64,000 bases of DNA from Bradyrhizobium sp. 141 (GTDB taxonomy: Bacteria > Pseudomonadota > Alphaproteobacteria > Rhizobiales > Xanthobacteraceae), in NCBI RefSeq assembly GCF_023074055.1, contig NZ_JADPKR010000085.1:60104-124103 (forward strand). Direction: 5' to 3'. Position 1 is the stretch's first letter. Every line of letters starts with the position of its first letter. A program made the translations under genes and the position numbers. A model generated the notes under the pieces. It saw only the letters and a program-made list of their open reading frames with translations, was not told where the DNA came from and ran no database searches. This document shows positions 63,892-64,000 of the stretch, one piece after another.

Positions 63892-64000
63892 GTCGGCTCT
63901 CGTAGCAACCATTAAATGGCGGCGGTGTTTTGAGCCGACGGATCGCCTGCGCCTGCCATGATGACGCCGTGCTCGCGTCCGTCAAGGCGTGGCCTGGCGG
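63892..64000. other. Window end, no gene seen
   Basis: The last 109 bases contain no supported start or motif; the sequence may be an intergenic gap or the beginning of the next gene. Confidence 0.4.

Overview
The window is about 64 kb of GC-rich alphaproteobacterial chromosome, most probably from Bradyrhizobium or a close relative in the Nitrobacteraceae. I base this on gene order (rsh-pdxJ-acpS-lepB-rnc-era-recO; glyA-nrdR-ribD-ribE-ribH-nusB-thiL; bamE / cytochrome bc1 chaperone / yceD-plsX-fabH-ihfA-merR), a HemB with the cysteine-free Mg-type metal site described in Bradyrhizobium japonicum, a GcrA cell-cycle regulator, an LdtR-type MarR regulator, a typical alphaproteobacterial porin, and ten dispersed palindromic repeats of the kind that litters these genomes. 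No database search was run; all family names come from reading the translations.

Layout. 1-8400 holds core genes for the stringent response (3' end of rsh), pyridoxal phosphate, acyl-carrier activation, signal peptidase, RNase III, Era, RecO and ParC, many with 1-4 base start/stop overlaps. 8400-14570 is accessory: a GMC oxidoreductase, about 1 kb of repeat-derived non-coding DNA, a diheme cytochrome c and two tandem orphan ABC substrate-binding proteins. 14689-18062 is a metal-stress block with a chromate operon (chrA plus a rhodanese-ChrB fusion) divergent from a His-rich DmeF-type efflux protein. 18133-30803 holds a secreted lactonase-like MBL protein, transporters, a class III cyclase, mntH behind a Mur-like box, bpt, an RDD protein, hemB, ldtR and small conserved genes. 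31076-39214 is glyA through riboflavin synthesis to thiL, then the proton-pumping pyrophosphatase hppA. 39324-46710 holds a MerR/carboxymuconolactone decarboxylase pair with a textbook 19-base-spacer promoter, an orphan Bug protein, bamE and the yceD-plsX-fabH-ihfA-merR operon.

The most interesting stretch is 46818-51308. A complete tRNA-Pro(GGG) gene is followed 4.4 kb downstream by an exact 45-bp copy of its 3' end. This is the signature of a small element integrated at a tRNA gene. Between the copies lie a frameshifted remnant resembling DUF1515 with its overlapping small neighbours, a secreted caspase-family protein with an intact His/Cys dyad, and a divergent outer-membrane beta-barrel protein. 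No integrase is present, so the element is either decayed or mobilised in trans.

51309-64000 returns to chromosomal genes: a TetR/esterase divergent pair with a candidate operator, an SDR, an FrsA-like hydrolase that seems to have lost its nucleophile, MarR, a large porin followed by two terminators that bracket a candidate small RNA, gcrA, an amidase, a YdcF protein that probably starts at CTG, DUF169, and a saccharopine-dehydrogenase-like reductase.
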